A DNA stretch of 64,000 nucleotides from Ditylenchus dipsaci (Eukaryota > Nematoda > Chromadorea > Rhabditida > Anguinidae): NCBI GenBank assembly GCA_004194705.1, contig SADC01001305.1, forward strand, positions 520,026 to 584,025, read 5' to 3'. Below are positions 10,765 to 21,100 of this stretch, piece after piece (positions within the stretch are counted from its first letter, which is position 1; each line of letters opens with the position of its first letter). The notes under the pieces are model-generated. The model ran no database searches. It saw nothing but the letters and a program-made list of their open reading frames with translations, and was not told the DNA's origin. A program made the translations under genes and the position numbers.

Positions 10765-11506
10765 TCATCTTTTTGTGTCAAAAGTAACTTTTTTAGCCTT
10801 TTTACAACTATTCATTTTCTTTACCGATAATTTGTTTTTGTTTTCCGTTTGTTCCTTCAAAGTATGTGTATAGACCCTCACACAATATAGAAAAGCTGCG
10901 AAAGCCACAGGTGGTATGGCTGGGAATAGCGGATAGACACATTCTGTCAAATCAATATCATGTTTAGCTCCATCCCTTATGTCGGCAATCTGCATAGCTC
11001 CTATAGTCACCCACAACACACAGTACATCAGCTGTCGGCAAATAGACAGTGTCTGAATAGTTCAAAAGTAAATATTTTTAACTAGAGTTGGAACTGGTCG
11101 GTTTTTTTCGAACTGGTCAGTTTTAGAAACCAATTTTTTCCAAATCCGTTTCCTTTTTTTTTTTTTCGTCGGTTAACCTGCCTATTCCCGGTTTTCCGTT
11201 TTTGAGTAAGTAAAATGGGATTTTGTTGTTTTTTTGTTAAAATTTTTATTCTACGGGTTTTTTTTCGGCTTCCACTTTTCCGAAACCCCCTTTTCGGTTG
11301 AGTTTATTGGCCGAAAAACCCGGTTTTCGGTTAACCGACCGGATCCAACCCTATTTATAACCATAAAAGCTTACATTAGTGTGTATACAAAGTCTGAGCA
11401 AGTCTTCGCGTTCACAATCGATAGCCAGAATCGCTGCACAATGAAGCAAGCACATTACAACCTCCACTTCGGCAATCCATGTGTCCGCCAGCCACGTTAA
11501 CGACAT
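10765..11506 (-). CDS. Small multi-pass membrane protein, 2 exons
   Basis: Exon 1 is 11375-11506 and exon 2 is 10765-11052. Donor GTAAGC and acceptor ATTCAG join in phase 0 to give 139 residues. Hydrophobic stretches lie at about residues 13-30 (VEVVMCLLHCAAILAI), 51-67 (MYCVLWVTIGAMQIA) and 85-102 (PAIPPVAFAAFLYC). A Lys-rich, probably cytosolic tail follows (KKMNSCKKAKKVTFDTKR). I do not recognise a family, and three or four membrane spans are inferred from hydropathy only. The start is the ATG beginning MSLTWLADTW. Upstream in-frame sequence is AT-rich and looks non-coding. The intron is filled by a hAT-like MITE. Without it the intron would be about 43 nt, the usual size here. Confidence 0.6.
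11083..11353. mobile_element. hAT-like MITE with 8-bp duplication, iterated word GGTCGGTTTT
   Basis: The left end TAGAGTTGGAACTGGTCGG is mirrored by CCGACCGGATCCAACCCTA. The flanks TTTTTAAC and TTTATAAC match at 7 of 8 bases, as in a hAT target-site duplication. The interior repeats related words (CGGTTTT, CCGGTTTTC, GGTTAACCG) many times. Confidence 0.7.
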
Positions 11507-13008
11507 TAAAAAATTAATAAAAAAAAATACAAATTTTTGTATAATGTGCAATAAATCTTTAAAAAAATAATCGATTTTCTTGGAGCATGTTCTGGCTGAA
11601 AAGCCTTGTGAGTCAGTCATAAATGCAAGAACAATAAGAAGTATTGTGCTTCTTCTTTTTCATATTAAAAAAGGTCGGTTTTTCTTTTAATTTCAAGACA
11701 GGGATGGTTCGCTTATAAAATTGTTTTGCTTAATTTTTTTACCAAGCAAATAAACGCAAAAAACGCACCTAAAAATCTACTAACAAGAAAACTAACAACT
11801 AAAACTGCCTTGGTCCCCCCTGTTGTTTTTTCAGTCCAAAAATTAATTGCCACTTTTGATGAGTAACTCTCATTTTTTATCGCATTTTTAGAAGAAAGTG
11901 GTGGGTAAAAACCAAGGATGATATATGTACTTTTTAAAAAGATTTGTACTTTTTTGGGACTCCAAATCTTTTCTTTTTTCAATGTACTTTTTAAAAAGAT
12001 TTGTACTTTTTTTGGAGAAATGTACTTTTTTGTACTTTTTTTGGAAGCTTCCTAGATCCTTCGAAGCTTCCTTATTAGAATAAAAATATAATTTTGAGTC
12101 TCTTTGAGATAATAGATGTTGTTAAAAATTGGATCTTTGCTAGAAAGGTGTTGAATCGCACATTTTTATACTTGTAGAAAGAAACAGAATCAAATCTTCG
12201 CTTAAAAATTTGAATTTCACGAAAAATATACTTGGCGTTTTGTTGTTCTTGAACTACACTAGGATTCAAATTTTAGGGGCCCTGCACTATCAAAATTTCA
12301 AATCGCCTTCAAGACAGTATACATTTTATTTTCAAAAAAACTCAAAATTCACTTTGTGAATGTATATTGTCTTAAGCCTAAATTGAAATCTCACTCACTA
12401 CGCTTCTTGGCGGGTGTACGTTATAGAGAGAGTTGACTTTAGATGCTTTAAGGCTGCCGTTTTAGAAAACTTTAACTTAAAAGAATAACGTTTGTTCAGT
12501 TTCTTTGTACTTTTGAGTTTTTCTTATCGCCAGTTTGAAAAATAAAACACTTATCTTTTTTGTTTTCGTAAAACGTGGACCTTGTTTATTTTTATTGCTG
12601 ACTCTTATATGAACAATATTTATTAGTTTTTTATTTTTGAATGTACACTTGATTTTATTTGTCCTATGTATTATGACTTTAGTCAATAATTGTATTGACT
12701 AAAAAAAGTGGATCATAGCGATAAATACCTCCTCCTCAGATATTTTCTTTGAAACTCTTTTATAAAGTACCCAAATATATGTTCCACATTCCTGAAAAAG
12801 TGCGAAAGACATCTTTTAGTATCGGCTAACAAATGCTGACCTACCCTGCGCCTAAAGCACAAGGAGAGGCTTGTATTAGCTATAAGTGCCGAAAACTGTT
12901 AAAAACATAAGCTATAGTTTTTATACAATCACAACTTTCACGTCTGAAAATGTTTATTGCTCTTCGAATTTTTTTGTGCTTTTAAAAAAAAATTATTTTC
13001 CCGTGTTA
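11507..13008. other. Intergenic DNA with TACTTTTT repeats
   Basis: No gene seen. At 11925-12040 the phrase TGTACTTTTTAAAAAGATT and shorter TGTACTTTTT copies repeat. GCCTTGGTCCCCCCTGTTG at 11806-11824 is a Merlin-type end. A CAGTCGA-family end fragment (GTACGTTATAGAGAGAGTTGAC) is at about 12417-12438. Confidence 0.45.
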
Positions 13009-13336
13009 ATATTAGGCCGTGTCAAATATTTGTTGAATATTTGTTACACTATGTTTTCTATAAATTCTTCAAGCGAGTCTCCTACTCCTAAAAAAATACC
13101 TCTCAGTTGTTTTAAGCCAAGTGGTGACTCATCCAAGATAATCAATCTAAGTTAAATATACCATTTGAAAGAGATCAAGGGCTACAAAATAGTATTAAGT
13201 GTTAGAAGAAAAAAATATGATGCCAACATTGATAAAAGATAAGGCTTTAAAAATACATCGGGGACTTTTCGGACACCGGTTACAACGCATTTTTATTTGA
13301 AAAAAAACGGTTTGAGCTTTTGACACGACCTAATAT
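13009..13336. repeat. Inverted-repeat element upstream of the dehydrogenase
   Basis: The left end ATATTAGGCCGTGTCAAA is mirrored by TTTGACACGACCTAATAT. The interior is AT-rich. It ends 46 bases before the dehydrogenase start codon, so it occupies most of the proximal upstream region and could affect expression. Confidence 0.65.
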
Positions 13337-13382
13337 ATCCAAATTATCAAACAACAATTTTCACAATATATTAATTTAAGTT

Positions 13383-14885
13383 ATGTCATTGTCAACCAAG
13401 ACTATGGAAGCTATTGTGTGTTTTGGTCCAAAAGATTATCGATTTGAAAAAAGTATTCATCGACCGGTTGCTGGACTGAACGAGTTAGTCATAAAAATAA
13501 CTGCATGTGGTATTTGCACTAGTGATTGCAAATGTTGGCAGGGGGCTAAGATGTTTTGGGGCGATGAACCAAGGTGTGTCGCTTCAAAATAACAAAATTT
13601 ATAAAAGTTTGCATTTAGCGGCACACCAGTATTTGTCAAGCCACCTGTGGTCCCTGGACATGAATTTTTCGGCACTGTTGTTGAAATTGGAGAAGGGGCT
13701 GCTGAACATTTCTCTGATACTCCAATTAAATTAGGAGAAAGAATAATTGCTGAAAATATAGTGCCCTGTACCAGGTAAATTTTTAGTGAATTAAAAACAA
13801 AATATTTCAAAGGCCGTGTCCAAATTTTGAATGGTTGAATTTTCGGGCAGTATTTTTTCTTATGGAGACAAAATAAATTTGAATTTTGACTACAAAAACA
13901 TCAAAAATAGTTCAAATGAACACCCAGATTCAAAAAGATTTTGTATTCATGAGAAAAATTGCTGCTTGGGAGTTCAAACATTTGAAATTGAACTTATTGG
14001 CGTGGCCATTTATCTTTGGCTACGGGTATGGTTTTAGTAAAACGCAAAATTGCAACTATAAATATTAGATGTCTCTACTGTCGATCAGGAAAATACTGGA
14101 TGTGTGAAGTCCACCACATTTTTGGGTTTCAAAGACAAGTAGCTGAAGGGGAATGGCAGAGTACATGCTGATTCCAGCAACAGCAATTGTCCACCGAATC
14201 CAGAGGAAATTTCCTTGGAAGACTCAGCTATAATAGAACCACTCAGTTGTGCAATTCATGCAGTCCAGAGAGGCGATATCCAGCTCGATGATTTGGTATT
14301 TTAACTAATAAATTAAGTTCTATTGTTGCAAAGACTTGCAAAATTTAGGTAGTGATTGCAGGAGCTGGCCCATTGGGCTTGTTTATGACTCAAGTTGCTC
14401 GTTTGAAGACACCCAAAAAACTCGTAGTCATTGATTTGATGGAAGAACGGTTAGAATTGGCCAGAAAGTTTGGCGCAGATGTAACCATCAACTTATCTAA
14501 TGGTGTGAATGCAGTGGAGCTTGTGAAGCAATTGACAAATGGATATGGTTGCGATGTTTACATAGAAACAACTGGTGCACCTGGCGGCGTGGTCCAAGGC
14601 TTAAATATGATACGTAAATTGGGCAGATTTGTGGAGTTTTCGGTGTTTGGTTCAGATACAACTGTGGATTGGTCTATTATTGGGGACAGAAAAGAGCTAG
14701 ACCTACGAGGGGTTCATCTGGCTCCCTACTGTTATCCTATAGCCATAGATTTGTTGAAGAGAGGCTTGGTCACCTCAAAAGGCATAGTTACTCACACTTA
14801 TCCGTTAAGTGAATGGGATGAAGCTATTGCTATGGCCTGCTCTATGAAATCTATCAAAGTGCTTATGAAGCCTAATCACAAATAA
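13383..14885 (+). CDS. Zinc alcohol dehydrogenase, erythritol/L-threitol dehydrogenase type
   Basis: Medium-chain, zinc-dependent, NAD(P)-linked polyol or alcohol dehydrogenase, cytosolic. Exons are 13383-13573, 13619-13774, 14069-14295 and 14349-14885, and all phases match. The N-terminal GroES-like domain shows the catalytic-zinc CGICTSDC and the GHEF motif. A structural-zinc-like cluster (CTRCLYCRSGKYWMCE) follows. The Rossmann half begins VVIAGAGPLGL and ends with SIIGDRKELD and HTYPLSEWDEAI. From memory this resembles bacterial and fungal erythritol/threitol dehydrogenases more than animal sorbitol dehydrogenase, so horizontal origin is possible. Exon 3 holds two one-base losses, at GGGG (14148-14151) and CC (14200-14201). 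The exon is exactly two bases short of closing in phase, which favours sequencing errors. The exact substrate is not determinable. Confidence 0.85.
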
Positions 14886-14947
14886 TCTAATTTTTTTAAC
14901 CATTGAAGTAAAAATATTAAAGAAATTGTTTGTTTACAATACAATAA

Positions 14948-15353
14948 GGGTGGTATTTAAATTTGCCCTCTAATTACTGAAAAATATACCCTAATCAGAA
15001 ATCGAAAGCTTTTTTTCTTAATTTTCAAGTCTATTTTTTCAAAAAAATTCAACTATCGTGTAACCCAGGATCTCAGCTTTCTAACGAGCTATCAAACTCT
15101 ATTGAATAATTACAGAAATGTAGATATTTAGGGGTTAGAATGAAGTAACTTTTATTTTTCTCACATTTTTTCAAACTCCCAAATTTCTACATTTTTCAAA
15201 TCACTCAGTGGAGTTTTATAGCTCGATAAAAAACTGAGATCTTGGGCTACATGATTGTTGAAATTTTTTGAAAACCTAAAAATTAAGAAAAAATTCAAAA
15301 ATAAAATTAGAGGGCATTTTTCAGTAATTAGGGAGCAAAATTAAATATTACCC
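14948..15353. repeat. Inverted-repeat element (GGGTGGTATTTAAA ends)
   Basis: GCCCTCTAATTACTGAAAAA on the left is mirrored by TTTTTCAGTAATTAGGGAGC on the right. Internal mirrored phrases include GATCTCAGCTTTC / AACTGAGATCTTGGG. The arms are about 150 bases each. It lies between the convergent dehydrogenase and protease genes. Confidence 0.7.
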
Positions 15354-15696
15354 TACAATAATATTTTTTTATTTGTGACGCTATTGTTTGCAATTACAGT
15401 TCACGGACGCACAAAAAATTTTGCCGCTGAATTTTAGATTCAAAAGATTTTGCAAATTTTATTCGGCAGTCTAGTTCTGATAGTCACAAGATTTCCGATT
15501 AATTTCTGAGAAACACCATAGTTTCGTCATTTATCCGTTGTCGGCGCTACCTGGCACTGGTTGGACTTGTAGTGTTCAAGTAAAAATTTTTTGATCTTTT
15601 CATTCGATTTTTTACTCTGTAGAGTTATATTTCGGATATAGCAATACCTAGCCAAAAATCATGCCTAAAATCTTAGTAGGAACTTGAATTTCTACA

Positions 15697-15765
15697 GTCA
15701 AACTTCGGTCCACCACCCTAAGCCCCGTCTCTGGGGCGGCAGATAACCGAGGTTTGTCTTATGAA
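15697..15765. mobile_element. Short CAGTCAAACTTCGG element or fragment
   Basis: ACAGTCAAACTTCGGTCC at the left and CCGAGGTTTGTCTTA at the right form a short, partly mirrored element of the CAGTCGA family. The word GTCCACCACCC shares the AC-rich pattern of its relatives. Confidence 0.45.
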
Positions 15766-15846
15766 TTTCCCTATAATTTAAAAAAAAATCCAAAAATGCA
15801 AAAGAACATTTTTATTGCTTTATACTTTAATTTATATTAATGTTTC

Positions 15847-17139
15847 TCAAACGCAATTGACTTCTCCATTAGACTCATTGCTGATCCATTCACAATACGT
15901 TGAGATTCGAGTGAAAACTGCAAAACAATAACTTATAATGTTTTCATCAATTCTTTCAAATCACTTCTCGGTTCGTCTATAGCTTCTTGTTCCTCATTCC
16001 CACCACTTGTAATGCCCACTTGAGTCCAGCGATGCATGCCAGCCAAATTTACCATTAAAGGACCTCCACTATCACCATGATAAACACTTGTATGGTTGTC
16101 TCCTCGTGCACAAATATGAATTTTGTGGTTCACATTGTCTGGGTCATGCTGAGCACTTCAACACAATAATTTTTAAACAAAAACAAATCATTTGATCAAC
16201 TTTTTGCATTCATTGAATTCCACAAGATGGGCATTAGCATCATGCAAAACTGTAGTTGTAGCTTCTATGGGATGGTTGCATTTGGTTTAGTCCCTAAACT
16301 TCGTGATTGGTTAATCTTCAGTCAAGTCACAAATCAAATTTCACATTTGATTCTACCCCATCCACTAATATAAGCTTTGTCTTGTTTGGTCTCATGTAGC
16401 TGCTTTGCCAAGCAGATAGGCCAAACAAATCGTGTGAAATTAAGTGGTTTAGCAAGCTATAAATATTTTAAGAGGAAATGAAACTTCGACAGCTTTTAAG
16501 ACAACCTCAATGATAACAATATCATTGTTAGCAAAAAGTCCAAGATCTACATAGCCAGGATGACGTACGACCCTTTTAGTGTTGAGTCTGATGCGCTTTT
16601 GAGACGTGTGGTCTAATACACCAGCAACTATTTCAAAAGTATCATTTTTTCTAAACAGTATTTTGTTTAAAAAGACTTTTTTGCAGTCGAACCTGGATAC
16701 AACACCACCTTGATATAACACCACCCATTATGAACCGATTTGGTCAGCTTTGACTGAAATTAAGGTAGGTTCCTTGGGGTGGTGTTGCGTCCAGGTTCGA
16801 CTGTACATGTAAAAACCTTATGCAATGTCCAGCAGTAAGAACGTATTTGTTGGAAACCAGACTGGCCGTGCACTTAAACTTGCCACCCGCGAACAATGCA
16901 ACAACCCATGGCCATTTTCCTGGAGTAACTATTTTTCCGTTAATAATCTGGAATTAATAGCTCGTATGCATGATTGACAAATATTTATTTACTCTATCCA
17001 TGGGATCATCTTCGCTCCACTGTCTTACTCCACACTCAACCACTCTATTGCAGTTGACATCAGAAACTATAGCAGAATTACTTGTGAAATAGCCTAGTCC
17101 TAGAACAACAAGAAAGTCTACAATAATTAGTTTAAACAT
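15847..17139 (-). CDS. Secreted trypsin-like serine protease (S1 family)
   Basis: Secreted zymogen of a chymotrypsin-fold endopeptidase. Exons on the minus strand: 16993-17139 (signal peptide MFKLIIVDFLVVLGLGYF and propeptide), 16817-16947, about 16508-16650, about 16357-16456, and a few 3' exons down to the stop at 15847. The activation site R/IING falls exactly at intron 1. The catalytic His is in TAGHC, Asp in NNDIVIIE and Ser in YHGDSGGPLM. WGRI and the C-terminal RISTYCEWIS are family landmarks. The stretch around 16264-16350 (after SGWG) does not splice cleanly: either one base is missing near 16264-16270 or an unusual junction is used. Intron 2 carries a MITE. S1 membership is secure, specificity is not. 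Confidence 0.85.
16684..16803. mobile_element. Tigger/pogo-like MITE in protease intron 2
   Basis: CAGTCGAACCTGG on the left, CCAGGTTCGACTG on the right. The word ATACAACACCACC is mirrored as GGTGGTGTTGCGT. The host intron (16651-16816) is 166 nt. Without the element it would be about 46 nt. Confidence 0.75.
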
Positions 17140-17423
17140 TTGGAAAAGAAACGCTATTCCGATAAGTAGATCAAGTATTTATTCGGAGAAATAAGATACT
17201 AAGAAACTGCTTTAATGGACCAGTCTTTCATTTATATGCAATGGTGAATACTTAATTAATTGGTAGACTTTTGGATTGGAATTCTGGTAGCACATTCATG
17301 CAAAAACCCCCACCAACCCCCCGTTAAATCCAGGCCAACAAATATGACATGACTACACTATGGTCAACGTGCCCTTTCCAGGGTTGAAACACTTTATTAA
17401 ATCAACATTTTTTAAGTTTCTAT

Positions 17424-18002
17424 CAGTGTTGGCAATTTGGCTCTTTGGCTCGCGAGATAAAGAATTAAAGAAAAATACGCGAGCAAATCGCGAGCCGAAT
17501 TAAAGTACGCGCAATCCAAATATCTCGCGAGCAATATGTCATGCGACTATCGAGAGCAAGGCTCATGCGAGCTGTTGATGAACCACTTGGCTCATATGAG
17601 CCATATAGCACGGGAGGAAATAAGTCGTGCTAAATTAGCACGAGCTTGGCTCATATTATTTTAAACATGGTGAAACCCTCAAATTTGTAGCGAAACAGAC
17701 AAAATGTCAAATTTATCACTCATTAATTTTATCTCTCACAATCAGTGCTGGGAATTTGGCTTGCTCGAGCCTCAAAAGATGGTACAAATCGCAGAACTTG
17801 CATGACATATTGCTAGATAGCTATTTAGCTCGCACGCAATATATTTGGCTCGAATTTTGCTCGCAACATTTTTAACTTATCGAGAGCAAGATGCGAGCGA
17901 AATTTATTTCGCGCGAGTAAATAGCTCGCGAGCAATAAGTCATGCAAGTTCTACGATTTGTACTATTTTTTGTGGCTCGAGAGAGCCAAATTGCCAACAC
18001 TG
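17424..18002. mobile_element. hAT-like foldback element with perfect 8-bp duplication
   Basis: CAGTGTTGGCAATTTGGCTC at the left and its mirror (ending TTGCCAACACTG) at the right, flanked by perfect direct repeats GTTTCTAT (17416-17423 and 18003-18010). The interior is built from iterated self-complementary words GCTCGCGAGC, GAGCCAAATT and GGCTCATATGAGCC. A second CAGTGCTGGGAATTTGGC end at 17744 suggests a nested or duplicated copy. Confidence 0.85.
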
Positions 18003-18165
18003 GTTTCTATGTTTTCTTTGAATTCAAAGCTACTCAAATTGCTTAAAAATTGATCTGTAATAGAAAAATTGAATATATATCCCAATGCCAAATTCTGCCA
18101 ATTGAATACTAATACAAAATCAGTTTTATTTTTTAATCTACTTTATTGAAAAATAATGCTTAATA

Positions 18166-21100
18166 ATGGCCACGGGGGACACTAGCTCTAGCCCTTTTCT
18201 AAAAGATAACTTCAATGCGCCTGGCTGTAAGTCTTTATTTATATTTTGCTAAATTTAATATTTTTATGTGCCCTTTTTCAAAAAATGAATCTTTTCGTGA
18301 ATAGGTGTATCCCTCCTGAAATAAAATATTAAAACTACATCTTTTTCTGATTTTAACAATTATCTGGCATATAATGTCGAAATTTACAATACGGATTTTG
18401 TATTACTCATGCTTCGAACTAAAAAGTTGCGTCTGAAAGAGCAGAAAAAATGCGGAGAATTTATAACCTATCATCTAAAAAAGTAATATAATTATTGAAA
18501 AAGTAGATTAAAATAATTTTTACCTTGCATTTTTTGATTATTATCTTTATCTTTTTAGATGTAAACAGTTTTTTGGAAGGCGTGAAGCCCGGAGAAGAGT
18601 CCAAAAAGCTGCAATCACTAAGGCAAACTCTAAATGCACGCAACAACCAGGCCTCAGAAACTATCAAGGACATTGTGTTCGAGCACTACAAGCACTTCAT
18701 TGAGACTTCCAAAGAGATATCTAGTTAGTATCATCTATACTTTATTAGTAATTCTAACTTTTTCAGATTTGGAGAGGGAAATTTATCAGCTTTCCACCCT
18801 TCTGTCTGAACAGAAGGGCCTAATTGAAAACATGATGGAGATGAGTGGCCAGGACAAAAAGTCGTCTTGCAATGGTTCTGTCCATAGCTCTACATCTACT
18901 GCCCACAACCAACTGCACTCTTTGATGACCAAAATGGACGGAGTGGCTGTAAGTTTCGGTTGTTGTCATAATTTTTGCAGATATTTTTACAGCCTCGAAA
19001 TTTTAAAGAGAAAAGTTTTAAAATTGCAAATTTCAAATAAGACGACATTTTCTAGACTATACTGAACAATTTGAAAGAAAACGAGAGAATCGTGCTTCAA
19101 AACCAGATGACACTCTTGAATGCGGACAACATGCAGCCAGAACACCCCATTCTGGTAGTTCTACTTACCAACAGTTTGTTAATAGGCTACCCCACTCCTA
19201 ATAGCAAATGTCCGTTTCATTTGGTGTCCAACCAGGTTGAACTACTTATAAAAAATAAGCTATAAAACCTTTAATAAAATTTAGCCACTGGACAACCTGG
19301 CTGCCATCAACTTCAAAAGTCACAATAGCAGTCAAGAAGGAGAAGAACACATACTTCAACTACTCATATTTCCTGAGCAGATCTATGTAAAGTGTGAAAA
19401 CGCTCGAGTCAAGAGGGAATGGCTGGAAGGTATTGAGCAAACCAAGCGAAGGCAGGAACAAGAGAAATCCCTGGTCAGACAAGCAACTATTAGGTAAGGC
19501 GTTTGATTTTAAACGCCCAAAGTCTTTCGGAAGTTGTCTTCAAACAATTTAATATGGGATTCCCGATTGTTTTTGTAAACAAAAGTTTTTTGCTGGTATG
19601 ACTCACGCCTCTCAAAAATCCGTTACTCAATTTCATGAGCATAGCCAGAAAATTAAAAAATCTGACAGGTGGGGGGGAGGTTGGGTAGCACCACATAGGG
19701 AAATTTTTACCTAGACTTTTTTAAATTTGGACTGAGAAAAACTTCAGACGGGAGGGCAGGTGACCCCCTGCTACAGCCCCATTCAACTTGGCTACGCCCA
19801 TGCACAATTTTGAAAGAGGGTATAGATGTTGGCTAACAGTACAAAAAGCAATTTTTTAGCTATGATCCCCAGTGTTTTGGCTCTTTAGGTTAGAGGAAAA
19901 TGAAAAAAACATTGTTTAAATGATGTAAACCTCAATGTTTTAGAGCCAAAAGAAAGTCTATTTTGGGCAATATTGCCAAGAACAATAAGAATCCACAATC
20001 TTTGGGAGAATTAGAAGAAGAGGGAAGTCTGGAAGAGCAAGAAGGAAAAAAACCAATTATGAGCGTGGAAGACACTCAATGGCTCAATGACTTGATAAGT
20101 GAACTTCAGGACGTCATCTCTCACAGACACATGGAACAGGTCAGACATTGCACATATGGATTGAAAAATTTCTATTGGCTCCATTCGGACTCCCGCGGGG
20201 ACACGGGACAATTTTTCAAATATTTTTTGTCTCTATCTCGGTTCCAGCCATCATTTTTCACCGCTTTTATCGAATTCATAAGAAAATCAATCATGCTCTG
20301 CAACATAGAAATAGCTGATTTGCCATAATACAGCTCAAAAACTTTTTTTAGAATGTTCCGCAGGTCTATGACCCACGGGTCAATTACGCAAATTTATCTC
20401 GCGGGACAGGACGTGCGGGACAGTCAAAAATCATTTCTGAATGTCTTAACAGTATATATTAGTTTTATCGTGTAGAGCAGGGTCGAATCACCCTCAAATC
20501 TGCTTCCAGAATTAATAAATATGTGTGTCTCGTCTCTTTCCGGGCACTTGACCCGTGTCCCCTTTCTCGCGAGAGTATGAATGGTGCCATTAAAAAACAT
20601 AAAAGAGCCCGAAACACTTTCACATTTTGCGAATTGAACATTTTTTTGAAATTTTGAAAGTGACTTTTTTGTTGTCTGAGAAAAGTACAGCGGATCTGTT
20701 TAAAAAATTCTTGGGTGAGGATGAATAATCGTAGTATCATGTCATGGCAATCACATATTTGGGAAAACGAGAAGAGCTAGACTTAAGAATACGGCCAAAC
20801 AAGAAGAATCAGCAAATTTTTCAAAAATTCACATTTTTTGCCACATTTAGTTGAAAGCCTGTGTTTATTGCTATTTCAGGCACAAAAGGGGAAGAATAGG
20901 GTAGTCTAGCTGTTCAAATGGCTGTTAAAACTTTTAAAAAGAACTAAAAGGGTGTTTTAAGGCGGTGGAGATGTTGTTGGAGTGGAAAAGCTGCAACTGT
21001 CAGGATGCAGCTATCAACGCCAAATTTGCAGGTGATAACCACAAAAAATTTTTGATTCAAATAAACTTTTGTTGCAGGTTTGGAGAGGAGTGTAGTAAAA

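Noticed and set aside
14948..15353. Possible regulatory RNA hairpin after the dehydrogenase
   Set aside because: The hairpin is a whole inverted-repeat element of several hundred bases like many others here; nothing links it to regulation.
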